The translations under genes and the position numbers were made by a program. The notes beneath the pieces were generated by a model. The model ran no database searches. It was given only the letters and a program-made list of their open reading frames with translations, and was not told where the DNA came from. Positions 42,440 to 53,851 of a stretch of 64,000 nt of DNA are shown piece after piece (the stretch's first letter is position 1; each line of letters starts with the position of its first letter). Source of the DNA: Aricia agestis (lineage: Eukaryota; Arthropoda; Insecta; Lepidoptera; Lycaenidae); contig NC_056425.1 in NCBI RefSeq assembly GCF_905147365.1, forward strand, positions 9,989,501-10,053,500, given 5' to 3'.

Positions 42440-42915
42440 TTCTATATTAACTTCGAGAAACACCTAAGTGTTACATGGACGTGTTTACCGGGGGCTGGGT
42501 GAGCACTATCCCCAAGTTTAATGGACTTGAAAGACTCAGCTTTCGTCCATTCATCCGTTGTGACTTGTGAGTGTGGGAATATTATAATGCGTGGTGGCCA
42601 CAAAGGATGATCTATTCCGACCAAGTGAGGTGGTATACTCCATCAGGCAGAAGCCCACGTGATTGATCTCAGCTGTCGCATATATACCGACGTACTTAGA
42701 AAACTTTGATAGCGCGATGCAGGAATATGGCGCTAATAGTGGGTACCGCCACACGATTATATTACGTCGGCTTTTCCCTTCGGGCTATTTACCGAATCGG
42801 TGGTTGGCACGAAGCAAGACCATTCCGAAAAAAGCTTTTATAATGTCCTACATGATGAGAAATAAAACATCTCATCTATCCTTCGCAACGCGAGGGTCAT
42901 GCTCCCGAAAATGAA
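42440..42915. mobile_element. Probable interspersed repeat with long frames on both strands
   Basis: G+C-richer than the flanks, with 60-83-codon frames on both strands, for example minus-strand CIALSKFSKYVGIYATAEIN. Phrases such as TCTATTCCGACCAAGTGAGG and CAGGCAGAAGCCCACG look like dispersed lepidopteran repeat sequence I have met before, but I cannot name the element or its ends. Confidence 0.3.
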
Positions 42916-43086
42916 TCTAGTTACGTTAATGTTCCGTATACGAGTATACAAGAAAAACTGCTAAATAATCTTTCGGCAACTGTATTTTATTTTTTTCTGG
43001 ATATTGCCAGATACACGCGTGACCTACAAATTATGCCACATCTTCACATACTTAGTATTAAATCTCGCACTTCAAAAGTCGCGATA

Positions 43087-43208
43087 CAGTGGCATAACAA
43101 TATGATATTTTGGCATAACAATATTATGATAATATTGTGGCATAACAATACAGCGGCACAGCATTATGATACAGTGGCATAACAATATGATATTGTGGCA
43201 TAACAATA
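43087..43208. repeat. Short tandem repeat (GTGGCATAACAATATGATA)
   Basis: Five to six irregular units of about 20-26 bp. Confidence 0.7.
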
Positions 43209-43598
43209 TGCCACTGATTTACGAATTCCGATTCGAGTTACTCAAGTTAAACATTTACCTACCTAAAAAGTGCACAACGCCGCGTCGCTAAAACAGTTTT
43301 ATCTTTATAAAACTAATATTTTTCTGCAGCATAAAAATTGCATGACTAACACAACACAAAATATTTTATGTAAACACTTTCTTTGCCCTTTACAGTGTAA
43401 CCCCGAAGCCTCGCCACAGGGCTGCGTTTAAAAATTCACCCCATGTTTAATGAAGGGCTGAAACTTCACAAAAATGGGCTAACAATCCTCCAGAGGCGTG
43501 TTAGACGACACGCGAGCTTGTTGGCTATGAAAAGTTGGCTTAGTAATGGAATGTGAAAGGGACATAAAAACATGATAACTGCCTCAAATTATGAACTT
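43209..43598. other. Unassigned sequence
   Basis: Nothing recognised. Confidence 0.3.
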
Positions 43599-43785
43599 AC
43601 TAGCAGTGCCCCGTGGTGGTACTCGCGGATTGTTAAAGAAAATAAATTGTGATACTTTCCCGCTGTAAAACGTAGCCTATGTGTTTATCCAGGGTATCAA
43701 CTAACTGCTCCAGCTATTAAGACGTGAAGAAGTAACAAACATACAAACTCACAAACTTTCGCCTCTATAATATATGTGTGATTCT
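43599..43785 (-). mobile_element. Helitron-like element, family I
   Basis: ACTAGCAGTGCCCCGTGGTG at the left (the CTAGT end on the minus strand). At the right it has CAAACTTTCGCCTCTATAAT, the reverse of a TATTATAGAGGCGAAAG start. Confidence 0.55.
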
Positions 43786-44067
43786 ACTACAAGTTACAAC
43801 AGTTTCGTTTCTTGCTCGATTCTTACAAAATAGAAAATAGTATTTTTACGTGGAAAACACTAGTACTTCGAGTTTAGAGTAAGAACATCTACGAATAATA
43901 AAAACTAAAGAACATAATATAGCGCAACTTAGGGCTTGATAACACCTATAGAAAATAGTATTTTTACAAGGAAAACACTGTAGTGCTTCGAGTTAGGAAT
44001 AAGAACATACGCGACTTAGGGCTTGATTACATCTATAGAAAACAATATAATTTCGTGGAAAAGGTCC

Positions 44068-44172
44068 GGTACACATTGGGCGTTACGCGCGCTTGTGTAC
44101 GCTTCAATAGAATCCGGGGTTCTCGAAACGCACGTTAGCAAAGCGCGCGCTTCAAAACGCCCAATGTGTACC
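44068..44172. mobile_element. Palindromic MITE (GGTACACATTGGGCGTT)
   Basis: Perfect 17-bp terminal inverted repeats, with ACGCGCGCTT/AAGCGCGCGC inside. Confidence 0.75.
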
Positions 44173-44189
44173 AGCTCAAACACTTATAG

Positions 44190-44447
44190 TGGTAGAGAAA
44201 AGCGAGAAAACCGTCCGCGTCGTCTGCCGCCAACTGCCGCCAACGTGCCGTTCGTCTGTAAGCGCTTTTAGTATTTAATCCCAAAAAAATAGCCGGACAA
44301 AAATATCGGTGGGAAGTTTTTTATTCATTATTATCCATATGAAAAAAATATAAACTATCATTCCATTGGCAGGAGAGTGATGAGTGTGCTGTCCCATATT
44401 TGATTGTCAGCAGGCTGGCTCCCCTCCACGTCCGCTTTTCTCTACCA
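44190..44447. mobile_element. MITE (TGGTAGAGAAAAGCG)
   Basis: TGGTAGAGAAAAGCGAGAAA at the left, and CGTCCGCTTTTCTCTACCA at the right. Confidence 0.65.
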
Positions 44448-44580
44448 ATTTTTTAGAGTAAGAACATATTACGCGACTTAGGGCTTGATTACACCTACTG
44501 AGTGGAGTAGCGAGTCAGTGCAAACAGACACTTTGACCGAGAGCACTGTCTCGCCACTACTCGGTAGGTGTAAATGGCCC

Positions 44581-45424
44581 GTAACCATGCATTGTGTGAC
44601 TTCGTAATTTCTTTGCTTATGGTGACTGACCCTTATTATCAAGGCGATTATTTCAGTCTAGTTTCATTCATTGTATGTACACATTTACGGAACGAATTAA
44701 AATAATATTTAATAACCTATTAGCAATAAAGTTAATGTAAACGAAATAAGATAGAAATAGAATGCTACTTAATGTATAATGAATATTAAATTAATTAATT
44801 ATTAATGATAATAAATAGCTGAATACTCCTTAAGTAAATAATTAAGCGCCGAAAAGTGAAAAAATGCTCCGTCGACACACTAGGGGCTTGCATCTTTAAT
44901 GAAAACGCACGGACCAAATTAAATATCTAGGAGTGGGAATGTGGGCCAAACGGGGGTCACGAAAGGCGCTGAATTAAATAGGGACTTGGCCTTATCTTAT
45001 CAGGGCCTCGTCGCCTCCACAAATGAATGACAATTCGAAAAACGCTAGTATTAAATGTGCGGAAGTTGGATAAAGAAAAAGAAGGTAAACCATAGTACCT
45101 ATTCGTTTCATAATAAATATATTATTTTTTAAAAACAATTTTTTAAATTCGCTACGCACATACACTATGCACATACATGCATACGTCATAAATTTATTAA
45201 CTCCCAAAATCTATTATTTTTGGCTTCGCCGTATTCGAATAAAAAGCAAAATACCAGTCAGTTGGTGGTTAAGGTTTGTTTTATAATCTGTAGATATCCG
45301 CAAACATTAATTTTACAAAACTCTACCCTTAGGCCGCCTTAGGAAATGAAACGGTAGTGAGAACTTTGTATTTATATTATTTATTGGAAAAGAAAAAAAT
45401 CCCATCTTTTTGGTAAAAGATGGC
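44581..45424. other. Unassigned A+T-rich sequence
   Basis: No repeat ends or supported frame. GGCTTCGCCGTATTCG at 45222 may be a Helitron hairpin scrap. Confidence 0.3.
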
Positions 45425-45543
45425 ATTCTCGATGGGTTAGTTCCCAAACCGGTGGTAGGCACCGTAGTCCCGACGTTCAAGACGTTCGAAAAGTGTACTG
45501 ATAATACGTATTTTGAATAAAAAGTAATTTCATTTTATTCACA
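45425..45543 (+). mobile_element. Non-LTR retroposon 3' end (CCGGTGGTAGGC family)
   Basis: AAACCGGTGGTAGGCACCGT and TTTTGAATAAAAAGTAATTT. The same sequence in reverse is at 61779-61862. Confidence 0.5.
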
Positions 45544-45867
45544 GAAGCCCTAAAAATACCTTAATATGATCCCTAGATCATTTAGTATCTATAATCTAGA
45601 TCTATATTTCAGTCTGTATCTGTTAGCACAATACGAATGTTCGTGAAACTTAATAAGGGGGAGTTTTATTTCTAGATAATCCCTGGGAACCTGACGCGCT
45701 TTTAAAACTTCTTTTATTTATGATTCCGCGACGGGAGGCTGCATTTTTAATTTAAAGCTGCAACATAGAATGCATACAACATACAATTTTGACTATTTTA
45801 TTTTGCCACTATGTTTTCCGTACAAAAATAATTTTAATTTGACCTTTCTATAGTGTTTTGCTTGCAA

Positions 45868-45914
45868 AAAACTTTAGAAACCCAACATAGGCGATTTTGG
45901 GTTTCTAAAGTTTT
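45868..45914. repeat. 17-bp hairpin
   Basis: AAAACTTTAGAAACCCA, 13-nt loop, TGGGTTTCTAAAGTTTT. Confidence 0.7.
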
Positions 45915-45957
45915 ATTAATAGTAATATTCACTAGCCCTATAGCTCAACCATGAGTT

Positions 45958-46118
45958 TAAAGCTATAGTATTTTTAGATACTCGATACCGACTACCGTAA
46001 ATTTTTAGTAAGTATGGCAAATTTTACAGCGCCTCTAGCGGTTACTTGCGGAACTAAAATCGCCATACTAAATATTTACGTAGTCGGTATCGAGTATCGA
46101 TAAATACTATAGCTTTAA
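45958..46118. mobile_element. Palindromic MITE (AAAGCTATAGTATTT)
   Basis: Arms of about 60 bp. The left has AAAGCTATAGTATTTTTAGA and CTCGATACCGACTACCGTAA; the right has their complements with small changes. Confidence 0.7.
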
Positions 46119-46816
46119 AGCTATAGTATCAGCTATATAGCATATAGATATGATATAGCATATAGCTATTTCAGATACGTTAACGTAAAAGTTACCGAAA
46201 ACTTTTCAATGTCAAACTGAACTCAGAAACTGGGCATAAACTCTAGTTTCAATTTAATATGACATAATTTATGTAATTAAAAAATCTCTATAAGTACCAA
46301 AATTCGTAGATACTAAAGCATTACATTATCTTCATTTAAGTCTAAATGTAGGTGATCTTTGTAACTTACATAAAATAGGTAAAAATAATTGGACTAAAGG
46401 TATAATCATTGTTTTTGATTTTCTTCTCAGATAACAAACATGCTCTTATTTGTGCTAAGTTAGTAAAACCTAAAAGCAGCTAAAAGTTTATCTTTTTAAA
46501 ATAGGAACAAGGTTAGCTACGAAAGAACATTTGGAGAAATATGAAAGTGTATTTGGTTTAGTATACTCAGCGTAAGAAATATTAAAACTTTTTTACGTTA
46601 TATTATATTAAAAATATCGTGTGATATGAGATCTTGCGTCACTAAAGGTACATAGCATTTGGGGGGCACGTTTTTCGCGGCCTGTCTTGAGGAGCAAGTG
46701 TCCTGAAATATTGTTTTCTGAAGAAGGTTTTTAGACATATTTAATATGAAAATCTTGTTATCACTCTCAGAAATTGAAATCCGAGTAATTACTAACAGTA
46801 ACACCTGCACCGAATT
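46119..46816. other. Unassigned A+T-rich sequence
   Basis: Nothing recognised. Confidence 0.3.
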
Positions 46817-46817
46817 T

Positions 46818-46866
46818 AAGATATTTGTAATTTAATGTCATGAATACATTAAATTACAAATATCTT
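46818..46866. repeat. 20-bp hairpin
   Basis: AGATATTTGTAATTTAATGT pairs exactly with ACATTAAATTACAAATATCT. Confidence 0.7.
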
Positions 46867-46942
46867 TAAATCTTTATTTATAATATGTATATAATATATA
46901 TAATAAACACTTCATCATGCAAGCATCGAGTCTGTAGTCATA

Positions 46943-47030
46943 TTAAGAGGGCGACTAACCCAAAAAATCAAACATCGTCCTTCTCTCTTCACATTCACGC
47001 CCGTCTTTCTTATGCTAGGTGAAAAAGGAC
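46943..47030. mobile_element. TTAA-flanked MITE fragment (GAGGGCGACTAAC)
   Basis: TTAAGAGGGCGACTAACCC followed by CATCGTCCTTCTCTCTTCAC, the reverse of the right end at 56160-56252. The other end is missing. Confidence 0.6.
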
Positions 47031-47307
47031 AACATTGAATCATCGCCAAGTCTGGTTAGTTTTACTATGAATAAAAGACGAACTATAATGATTATGAAAT
47101 GGGAATCATTATATTTTTCCTGTCGTTGACTGTACGTAGTTGGCAAAAGGCAGCGTTTTGAGTGACGGCGCTGTCGGGCGCGCTGACGTTTTGGCTACAA
47201 CCTCCAGATATGTTCACTTCAAAGCAGTTGCTATACCTAGCAACCTCATTTCTAAGTTTCAAATGAAAACTCGTTAAGCGTCGTTAAAAAATTATTTAAA
47301 ATGATTG

Positions 47308-47655
47308 TCTGCGGGGCTAAAATGGTCACATTTAGCAATTCCTCTTAATCAGTTCAGCAAATGAATTGTCAAAACTGTCAAACTGACAAATGTCAAATTA
47401 GTACGAATTACTACACTGCGACAAGGATAAATATGAACGCGGGCGGTGGCGCTGCTCGTTAAGGAGAACTGTCAAAAATGACGTTTTTGTATGATGGCAG
47501 CGTTCCTTTTTTCGACACGTTCATTTAAAGACTTGTCGACCTGTTGACTGCATGAATTGCAAGCAGACTTTAAAAAAATTTGCGATTTAAAAAAAAGAAT
47601 CATAATATTATGATTCTTAATGTGATTCTCCAAAGCCACCATTTTAGCCCCGCTG
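47308..47655. mobile_element. MITE (GCGGGGCTAAAATGG), interrupted
   Basis: GCGGGGCTAAAATGGTCACA at the left, and CCATTTTAGCCCCGC at the right. It is longer than the copy at 62013-62198 because of an inserted element. Confidence 0.75.
47419..47538. mobile_element. Nested MITE (CGACAAG...AACTGTCAAAAATGACG)
   Basis: CGACAAGGATAAATATGAACG-like left end, and the complement of the right end reads CGACAAGTCTTTAAATGAAC. The core is GGAGAACTGTCAAAAATGAC. Relatives are at 56465-56560 and 63690-63775. Confidence 0.65.
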
Positions 47656-47769
47656 ATCGTTTTAATTTGAGCAATTACTTATAACACTTGGGCGATATTT
47701 GGACAAACGCATCGCTATGTAAAATGGCATTTGCGATAATTTTTTTCCGCTTACTTCAGGCAGTTTTGT

Positions 47770-47942
47770 TTCGCCGTCGCGCCTAAATGCGTTCATAGCG
47801 CGAGGACCTGTCTTTTCCGGGATATATATTCTATCCTATTTACTTTCCCAGATTTTTTTAATTGTAGAAAAATTTGTTCAGCGCTAACTCAGGTAACGGA
47901 CAGAAACGAGAGAGACACTTTCACATTTATTTATATTACATT
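47770..47942 (-). mobile_element. Helitron-like element, family H (diverged)
   Basis: TTTTCCGGGATATATATTCT, CCTATTTACTTTCCCAG and GACACTTTCACATTTAT occur in family order. Confidence 0.5.
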
Positions 47943-48198
47943 GGATGAGAAGGACAATCAGCTGAGACTGGTAAACATTTTATTTCCTTAACTTTACTAC
48001 CGACATTGATATTCCTAATTTGTTTCAGGACCAGGGCATAAAATAGGGAAGTGCAATAAAAAGGTTAATATCCTAGGGCAAGGGATTGGTATCCCTTCAT
48101 ATAAATAGCGTTGGGAAACAATGAAAAAGGGAATCCGTACATACAAATATACCCTCATATGTATGTCAACATGCAGTAGGAAACTAATAAACATACTG

Positions 48199-48329
48199 TC
48201 TGTCTGTCTTGGCATGGAGATACCTTGAGTCCTGAGAAAGGACATAGGATAGTTTTTATCCCGGAAAAATGCTCGGTTCCGGCGCGATAAACAAACTTTG
48301 GCGCATCGGAGTTGCGGGCATCCTCTAGT
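48199..48329 (+). mobile_element. Helitron-like element, family H (5' truncated)
   Basis: GTCTGTCTGTCTTGGCATGG, then the 3' half ending GGAGTTGCGGGCATCCTCTAGT. Confidence 0.7.
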
Positions 48330-48765
48330 TGTTTTATTTAAACTGGCGAAGTTGTAAAACAATTCAACCGATTTTAGACTTAAATAACTTCAGAACAACG
48401 CATTATCTTGCCTGATATCTCTGTATACGAAAAAAAATTAAAGACTCGGATGAGTTAGGGTCAGTTTATATGGCAACGTCGCGAGGTGTAGCGTTGCTTT
48501 TAATGTAGGTACTACGAGTCTGTTAATGCAATGTGTATCTTATTGTGTCGTGAATAAAGTTTACATTTAAATGGCTCAATTAAAAATACGTCGCATTTTC
48601 TGTTCACGTTGCAATGTGGTCAAGCCTTTACTCTACTGTGTATTATTAACACTGTTGCATTTCCATGGAACCAGGGATGACATTATGCAGTCAGAAACAA
48701 CATTATCCAGTGGCTCTGCATAAAGCGGACCTAAAATATTAGCTTTTTGGACGTATAAAGAGAAC
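48330..48765. other. Unassigned sequence
   Basis: GTGTCGTGAATAAAGTTTAC at about 48546 could be a retroposon tail. Otherwise nothing. Confidence 0.3.
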
Positions 48766-48893
48766 AATAATAATAATAATAATAGCTCCCACACCGGTTT
48801 CGGTGACGGTGGCCGGTTTCATGGGAACCAGGCCAGCTACGCAGGAGTAATTTTATAGTGCCCAAGTATGTGCGCAGTACACAAGAGCACTAA
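48766..48893 (-). mobile_element. tRNA-derived SINE, family 1 (3' part)
   Basis: AATAATAATAATAGCTCCCA tail, then CACCGGTTTCGGTGACGGTG and GTGCCCAAGTATGTGCGCAG. The head is absent. Confidence 0.75.
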
Positions 48894-49899
48894 TATAAAG
48901 AGAATAAAGTAATACTCAAAAGTGAACTCTTTGACATGAAACTGATGTGAAAGCGCGTTTGGTATGATATAACATATTTTGACAAACTAGCACGTTGCAT
49001 AGATGGTAGGGGAGGGGTAGAGAGGGGAGAGTATTATTTAAGTGGCAGAGCATCAAGCATAATATACTCCGTTTTGGACTCCAAAAACGGGAGCTGCAAA
49101 GCAAAACATACAGCTAATAGCATTTATATTATGTTATGGTCGTAAGTACAGGTCAACCCGTCCTTTCCTCTGTTAATATGTCTGCAATATAAGTAACCCA
49201 ATAAAACATGTAACCTACGGACTAGAAAGCTATTGGCGCATCATGACTTGGTATTGAAATGTCATTTTGTATTATCAAGTATTATAGAATGAATATTTAT
49301 TCTATAATATGACTGCAGACGACTTTTCCAATCACAGCAGAATTATTGCTTCAAATAAAATCTGCCGTTTCAGTAAAGTGTCTTAGCGGCGCAGATTTTT
49401 TGTTTCAAGTAGGAAAAGTGATGCAAGGAGTGTATTAATTCTGCAAAGTCTCGTGATGGGTTAAATATTCAACCTGCATATTTTTCACATAATGATTCCA
49501 AACGTAATGAGCTATACAACAGATTACTAAATAGGTTATAATACAATATTACTAAGGTATTTTTAAATTACAAAGTATGTTCGTAGGGGCCCATCCTTAC
49601 TGTCGAAATCATTATTCCTCACGCGCGTTTATATTACATCAACATACATAAAGTATAGGGTAAATAAATACAGTTCAAGATGATTACGCCCCAAGCGTCG
49701 TTCTTTATTAACTTGTAAATTCTTTATTTGAGTTATGATTGAAATATCGTTATCGTCGTGCGTGTTTTTATATAATGTTGTTATTTGATCCCTTGTCTTG
49801 TATTTTACGTTATTTTTAACACGTTTTTATTAGCTTAACTTGTAACTATGCTAAATTAGCTTCACTTGTAAGTATGCCAGCAAATCTTAGAATCTTAAT
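48894..49899. other. Unassigned A+T-rich intergenic sequence
   Basis: A short palindrome TATAGAATGAATATTTATTCTATA-like is at about 49283-49307. Nothing else is recognised. Confidence 0.35.
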
Positions 49900-50150
49900 T
49901 TGACCCACATTCCGGTCTTCGATTAGGATGAAATTTTGCACACACTCTGAGTTCTGATGCCAATACATGACTAGCTAAGGAACGTCATAAAATATCCAAT
50001 ATGGTGGCCTCTCCAAGATGGCGGACAGCTATATGAAAGGCCCATGATAGGGGTACTTATAAAATGAAAAGTTTGCCGACAGGAATACGAAAAAATAATC
50101 ACGTGACTTAAATCCAACATGGTGGACATCCAAGATAGTGGATTTGATTA
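49900..50150. repeat. Relative of the 122-bp repeat
   Basis: GGATGAAATTTTGCACACAC, ATATCCAATATGGTGGCCTC and CCAAGATGGCGGACAGC parallel the lead-in and unit at 40310-40935, in single copies. Confidence 0.55.
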
Positions 50151-50416
50151 GTGCGTGCTAAAAGCGTGTTTTTTAGTTAAATTCTAAACTATTTATTATT
50201 ACGCGTTACTTAGATTATTAATTAAGGTAAGGTAAGAGATAAAGTAACCATAAAATATTTGCTTTTTAAAGGCATAACAAATACAAATAACGTTTTTTTT
50301 AAACAGTAGCTTAAAACTTACTAATGTAAGACGGGACCTTAGTACCTTACTAGTATCTTTATTGAACCCCAAAAAAGCGGCAGGAGCTTCTAGGCACTAG
50401 ATTTAAACAAACATCT

Positions 50417-50718
50417 TCTTATATATAAAATTCTTGTGTCACAATGTTAGGCCGCGTACTCCTCCGAAACGGCTTTACTGACTTTAACCAAATTTTATAT
50501 GCATATTCAGTGGGTCTGAGAATCAGCTACTGAGAACTGGTTACTTATTATATTGATAAGTGCATTTGTTGAATAAATAATAGTAAATTATTACAACTCG
50601 AGACTGACGGCGACCATTGTTTGTGCGACGGGATAGCGATGGACGTTGCTATGGTAACATACTTATTTAGTCACTTCAATAAAATAATACGGGCGAAATA
50701 GATACTTTATATTGTTAT
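50417..50718 (+). mobile_element. Helitron-like element, family A (3' truncated)
   Basis: TCTTATATATAAAATTCTTG start and the family body to AATACGGGCGAAATA. The CTAGT end is lost. Confidence 0.65.
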
Positions 50719-50801
50719 CTATTTATTCTTAGGGATATTTAGACATACGTTGATAATGCTTTCAGATTACGCTGTAATAAAATAATACTTTTATACGTAT
50801 A

Positions 50802-51139
50802 TTTTTTTTATGAGATAAGGGGGCAAACGAGCAAACGGGTCACCTGATGGAAAGCAACTTCCGTCGCCCATGGACACTCGCAGCATCAGAAGAGCTGCAG
50901 GTGCGTTGCCGGCCTTTTAAGAGGGAATAGGGAAGGGTAGGGATGGGAAGGGACGGGAATAGGGTAGGGTAGGGAATAGGGGATTGGGCCTCCGGTAAAC
51001 TCACTCACTCGGCGAAACACAGGGCAAGCGCTGTTTCACGCCGGTTTTTTGTGAGAACGTGGTATTTCTCCGGTCGAGCCGGCCCATTCGTGTCGAAGCA
51101 TGGCTCTCCCACGTATAAGCATGGCTCTCCCACGTATAA
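50802..51139 (-). mobile_element. A-tailed retroposon with duplicated 5' end
   Basis: T run at 50802-50809, then the family in reverse. The end AGCATGGCTCTCCCACGTAT is repeated at once (51098-51139). Confidence 0.7.
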
Positions 51140-51154
51140 TTTCATATACCCATA

Positions 51155-51289
51155 GCAATATTATAAATGCGAGAGCCTGTCTGTCCCTCTTCATGCCCAA
51201 ACCACTGAACCGATTTTGCTGAAATTCGGACGCAGTATACTTTTTATTCCCAATATATTAGCGCAACGGAGTCGCGGTCGTCATCTAGT
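51155..51289 (+). mobile_element. Helitron-like element, family H (internally deleted)
   Basis: CAATATTATAAATGCGAGAG start, and GCGCAACGGAGTCGCGGTCG then TCATCTAGT end. Confidence 0.65.
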
Positions 51290-51384
51290 TAATAATAATA
51301 TTACACAAAATCAAAATATTTATTTCTAAATAGGTTAACAAAGTTAACACTTTTAGAACGTCGCGTCTACATGAGGCCTACCAC

Positions 51385-51480
51385 ACACAAAACTCCGTTT
51401 GCAGTATCGCGCGAGAACAGTACAGTTTTCAGGGATGTGAATAATTATCCTATATCCTTTTATCCTGGGACTCAAAATAT
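51385..51480 (-). mobile_element. Helitron-like element, family H (fragment)
   Basis: AAACTCCGTTTGCAGTATCG and TATCCTATATCCTTTTATCC are in family order with many changes. Confidence 0.45.
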
Positions 51481-51481
51481 T

Positions 51482-51550
51482 CCGTCGACGGGACTCGAAT
51501 CAAGGCTTAAGAATTAACGCGCCAACTGATTAGCCATTGGGGTCATCGAA
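51482..51550 (-). mobile_element. tRNA-like SINE head, family 2
   Basis: On the minus strand CAATGGCTAATCAGTTGGCG (A box) and GATTCGAGTCCCGTCGACGG (B box region), as in the head at 36425. Confidence 0.55.
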
Positions 51551-51631
51551 TAGAAGAGAGAGGCAACTTTTTTTAATGATTTATTTCTACAAAAGATGAT
51601 CTCTAGTATAAATAAATCATTAAAAAAAGTA

Positions 51632-51812
51632 CCACGGCCGTAGCTAGAGGGCTAGGAAATTGGGGGGCAATGCCCTACCTTAAAATCATAATGGCCTACC
51701 TTAAAAATACCAAAACCCAAGAAATCAATAAATTATGATTATTTTTTTGCACTTCTGCCTTACCTGTAACCAATGCTGCCCTACCTCAAATCTGACTGTA
51801 GCTACAGCCCTG
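51632..51812. mobile_element. hAT-like MITE (CAGGGCTGTAGCTACAG)
   Basis: The left end reads CACGGCCGTAGCTAGAG and the complement of the right end reads CAGGGCTGTAGCTACAG. The interior has repeated GCCCTACCT. No target duplication is visible. Confidence 0.5.
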
Positions 51813-52207
51813 CAGAGATCGCCCAATGGTCGAAATTCGACCTTAGTTTCAACGACATTACGACACGGGCTACTACCTATATTTTGTAAAAAATATTGAC
51901 TTCATCATTTTTTTCAACTTTTGTCTCTAAGCTGATCTCAGACTGACCGGGGCCGTGTAAGCATTGTCTAATAGTATCTAAGATTCAATAAAAAAAACTA
52001 TAATCCATTTTCAATTTGTCAACTTGTTGTCAACAGACTTCAACCATAAATAAAAGAGTACAATTCGTATGTATAGGCTTGTCACTCAAAAATCTGTCAT
52101 TTCTCATGTGTGTGTGTTGTAGTGTGTGTAATGTTTTATTTGTAAAAAAATGTATGATAAAAGCATAATTTCAAAATAATATTAGTTCGATGCACTCCTT
52201 CACCATA
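51813..52207. other. Unassigned A+T-rich sequence
   Basis: Nothing recognised. Confidence 0.3.
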
Positions 52208-52308
52208 TTTACGAAAAATGGGGAAACGTAGGTGCATGAAATTTTGCACAGTTATAGTTTATAACTGTGCAAAATTTCATGCACCTACGTTTCCCCATTT
52301 TTCGTAAA
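52208..52308. repeat. Perfect 49-bp hairpin with 3-nt loop
   Basis: Positions 52208-52256 are the exact reverse complement of 52260-52308, with GTT between. The left arm starts TTTACGAAAAATGGGGAAAC. No mismatch is visible. Confidence 0.9.
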
Positions 52309-52661
52309 AAGGGTTACAAAGTTTTTGGCTCACTTATTAATATATAGATATTTTTTTTTGTCTAATAAATATTTAAGAAACATTACAGAAAAAAACTAAT
52401 AAAACTCGCTGGAGACATTCATAATTCCTGCAAATCCCGCTTTTGATTGAAACGAAATGACAGAAGAAATATACAAATGTAATGGAATAAGATATAAGGG
52501 CATAACGAATTACGAGATGCATACGAAATGAGCTTCTATGTAAATCGATTTGCTATTAGATACGTCATCGTAAAATTGTAAATATTATAACAAAAGTTTG
52601 CAATTTGCAATATTTCTAAGTTATTGATAGTGTTTTTTCTAATTTTTAAAATACTGATTCC
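52309..52661. other. Unassigned A+T-rich sequence
   Basis: GGGTTACAAAGTTTTTGGCT adjoining the hairpin may belong to the same element. No frame is supported. Confidence 0.3.
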
Positions 52662-52710
52662 GTTTTCTGGTACTCGTAACCATAAAGTTACCTAGCGAAA
52701 TAGAGAAACA
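52662..52710 (+). mobile_element. SINE family 2 tail fragment
   Basis: GATTCCGTTTTCTGGTACTC and GTAACC match the 3' region at about 36610. Confidence 0.4.
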
Positions 52711-52889
52711 AAGGCTGAGTCAGTGTCAGGCCTTTGTTGTAAGCGACGTGTGATACATGACAGCAGAACTCTTTTTTTGACATCCAGTCGGCACTAAAAG
52801 TACGGCACTAAAAGTCGGTAAGGAAAAAAAATTGAGTAAATGTCCGTATGTTTTGAAATGTTACTTATTTGGTTCTGCCACTCGAACTC

Positions 52890-53073
52890 CACCAGATGAC
52901 GCCCGCGACTCCGTTGCGCCGAAACTCTTTTATCGCTAGGGAACCGTACATTTTTCTAGGACGAAAAGTATTCTATGTCCTTTCCTGGGACTCAAAGTAC
53001 CTCCATGCCAAATCGGTCCATTCAGCAAAATCGGTTGAGTGGTTTGGGCGCGAAGAGGTAACAGACAGACAGC

Positions 53074-53121
<48 letters not shown>

Positions 53122-53149
53122 TTTCGCATTTGTAATAATAAAGTATGGA
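52890..53149 (-). mobile_element. Helitron-like element, family H with long GACA run
   Basis: CCAGATGACGCCCGCGACTC at the left, and the family body. (GACA)n runs over 53062-53121, the longest in the window. Cys/Leu/Ser repeat frames across it are artefacts. Confidence 0.75.
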
Positions 53150-53438
53150 TGGTAGCATACTAATATAACCGTTGGCGATACCATATAACTCGAAATAAAA
53201 ATGAGCCATCAATGTCGGAATCGCTTTATTTATAGAGCGAAGGCCCGTGGGGACAGCTTCTTATGATTTAATGGCTTGGAATTGGAGCACACGTGATTTT
53301 TGACTAGATTTTCGATAAAATGGAAATTCCTAGGAATCATAAGTTAGGTTTCACAAATTACGTGAGGTGTTTTTATTTTTATTTTCTTACCCCACCTCCT
53401 CCTCTGGTGAGATTTTTCAAATGACAATGCAATTTAAC

Positions 53439-53804
53439 GCTTCCGTAGTCCACTGGTTATAGCGCGTGGCTCTTGACTCGGAGGTCCCACGACTTCGACT
53501 CCCACATTGGAAACATGTTATTTCCAAGTTTGGTTAGGACAATGCAGGCTGATCACCTGATTGTCTGACAAGTAAGATGATCCATTATCGGATGGGCATG
53601 TAAAAAGTCGGCCCTGCGTCTGATTTCTCGCCAGTCGTGTCGGTCTTCCATCCCACTGGGTAATGAGATTAAAAGGAATAGAGAGTGTTTTTGTGTACTG
53701 CGCACACACTTGGGCACTATAAAATTACTCCTGTGTAACTGGCCTAGTTTCAATGAACCGGCCACCGTCACCGAAACCGGTGTGGGAGTTTATTATTATT
53801 ATAA
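53439..53804 (+). mobile_element. tRNA-derived SINE, family 1 (full length)
   Basis: The head CGCTTCCGTAGTCCACTGGT is decayed at the A box and B box (ACTTCGACTCCC). The body and TTATTATTATTAT tail are well kept. Confidence 0.8.
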
Positions 53805-53808
53805 GAGC

Positions 53809-53851
53809 CAATGACTATGCAATCATCAGATATGATTGCATAGTCATTGGA
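53809..53851. repeat. 19-bp hairpin
   Basis: CCAATGACTATGCAATCAT, 5-nt loop, ATGATTGCATAGTCATTGG. It starts just after the SINE tail. Confidence 0.75.

Larger units (their letters stand above)
43834..44580. repeat. Stack of MITE ends and direct repeats (GGGCTTGATTACACC)
   Basis: The block ATAGAAAATAGTATTTTTAC...GTAAGAACAT...CTTAGGGCTTGAT occurs twice and in part a third time (from about 43834, 43948 and 44455). The last, 44481-44580, is a complete palindromic MITE with GGGCTTGATTACACCTACTG and CGGTAGGTGTAAATGGCCC ends. Two further MITEs lie inside the stack. Confidence 0.6.

Noticed and set aside
42551..42914. Overlapping ORFs on opposite strands as a host gene
   Set aside because: No continuous frame or domain; the sequence has the feel of a dispersed repeat, so it was listed only as that.
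52936..53212. Cys/Leu/Ser repeat ORFs
   Set aside because: Translations of the (GACA)n run in a Helitron-like element.
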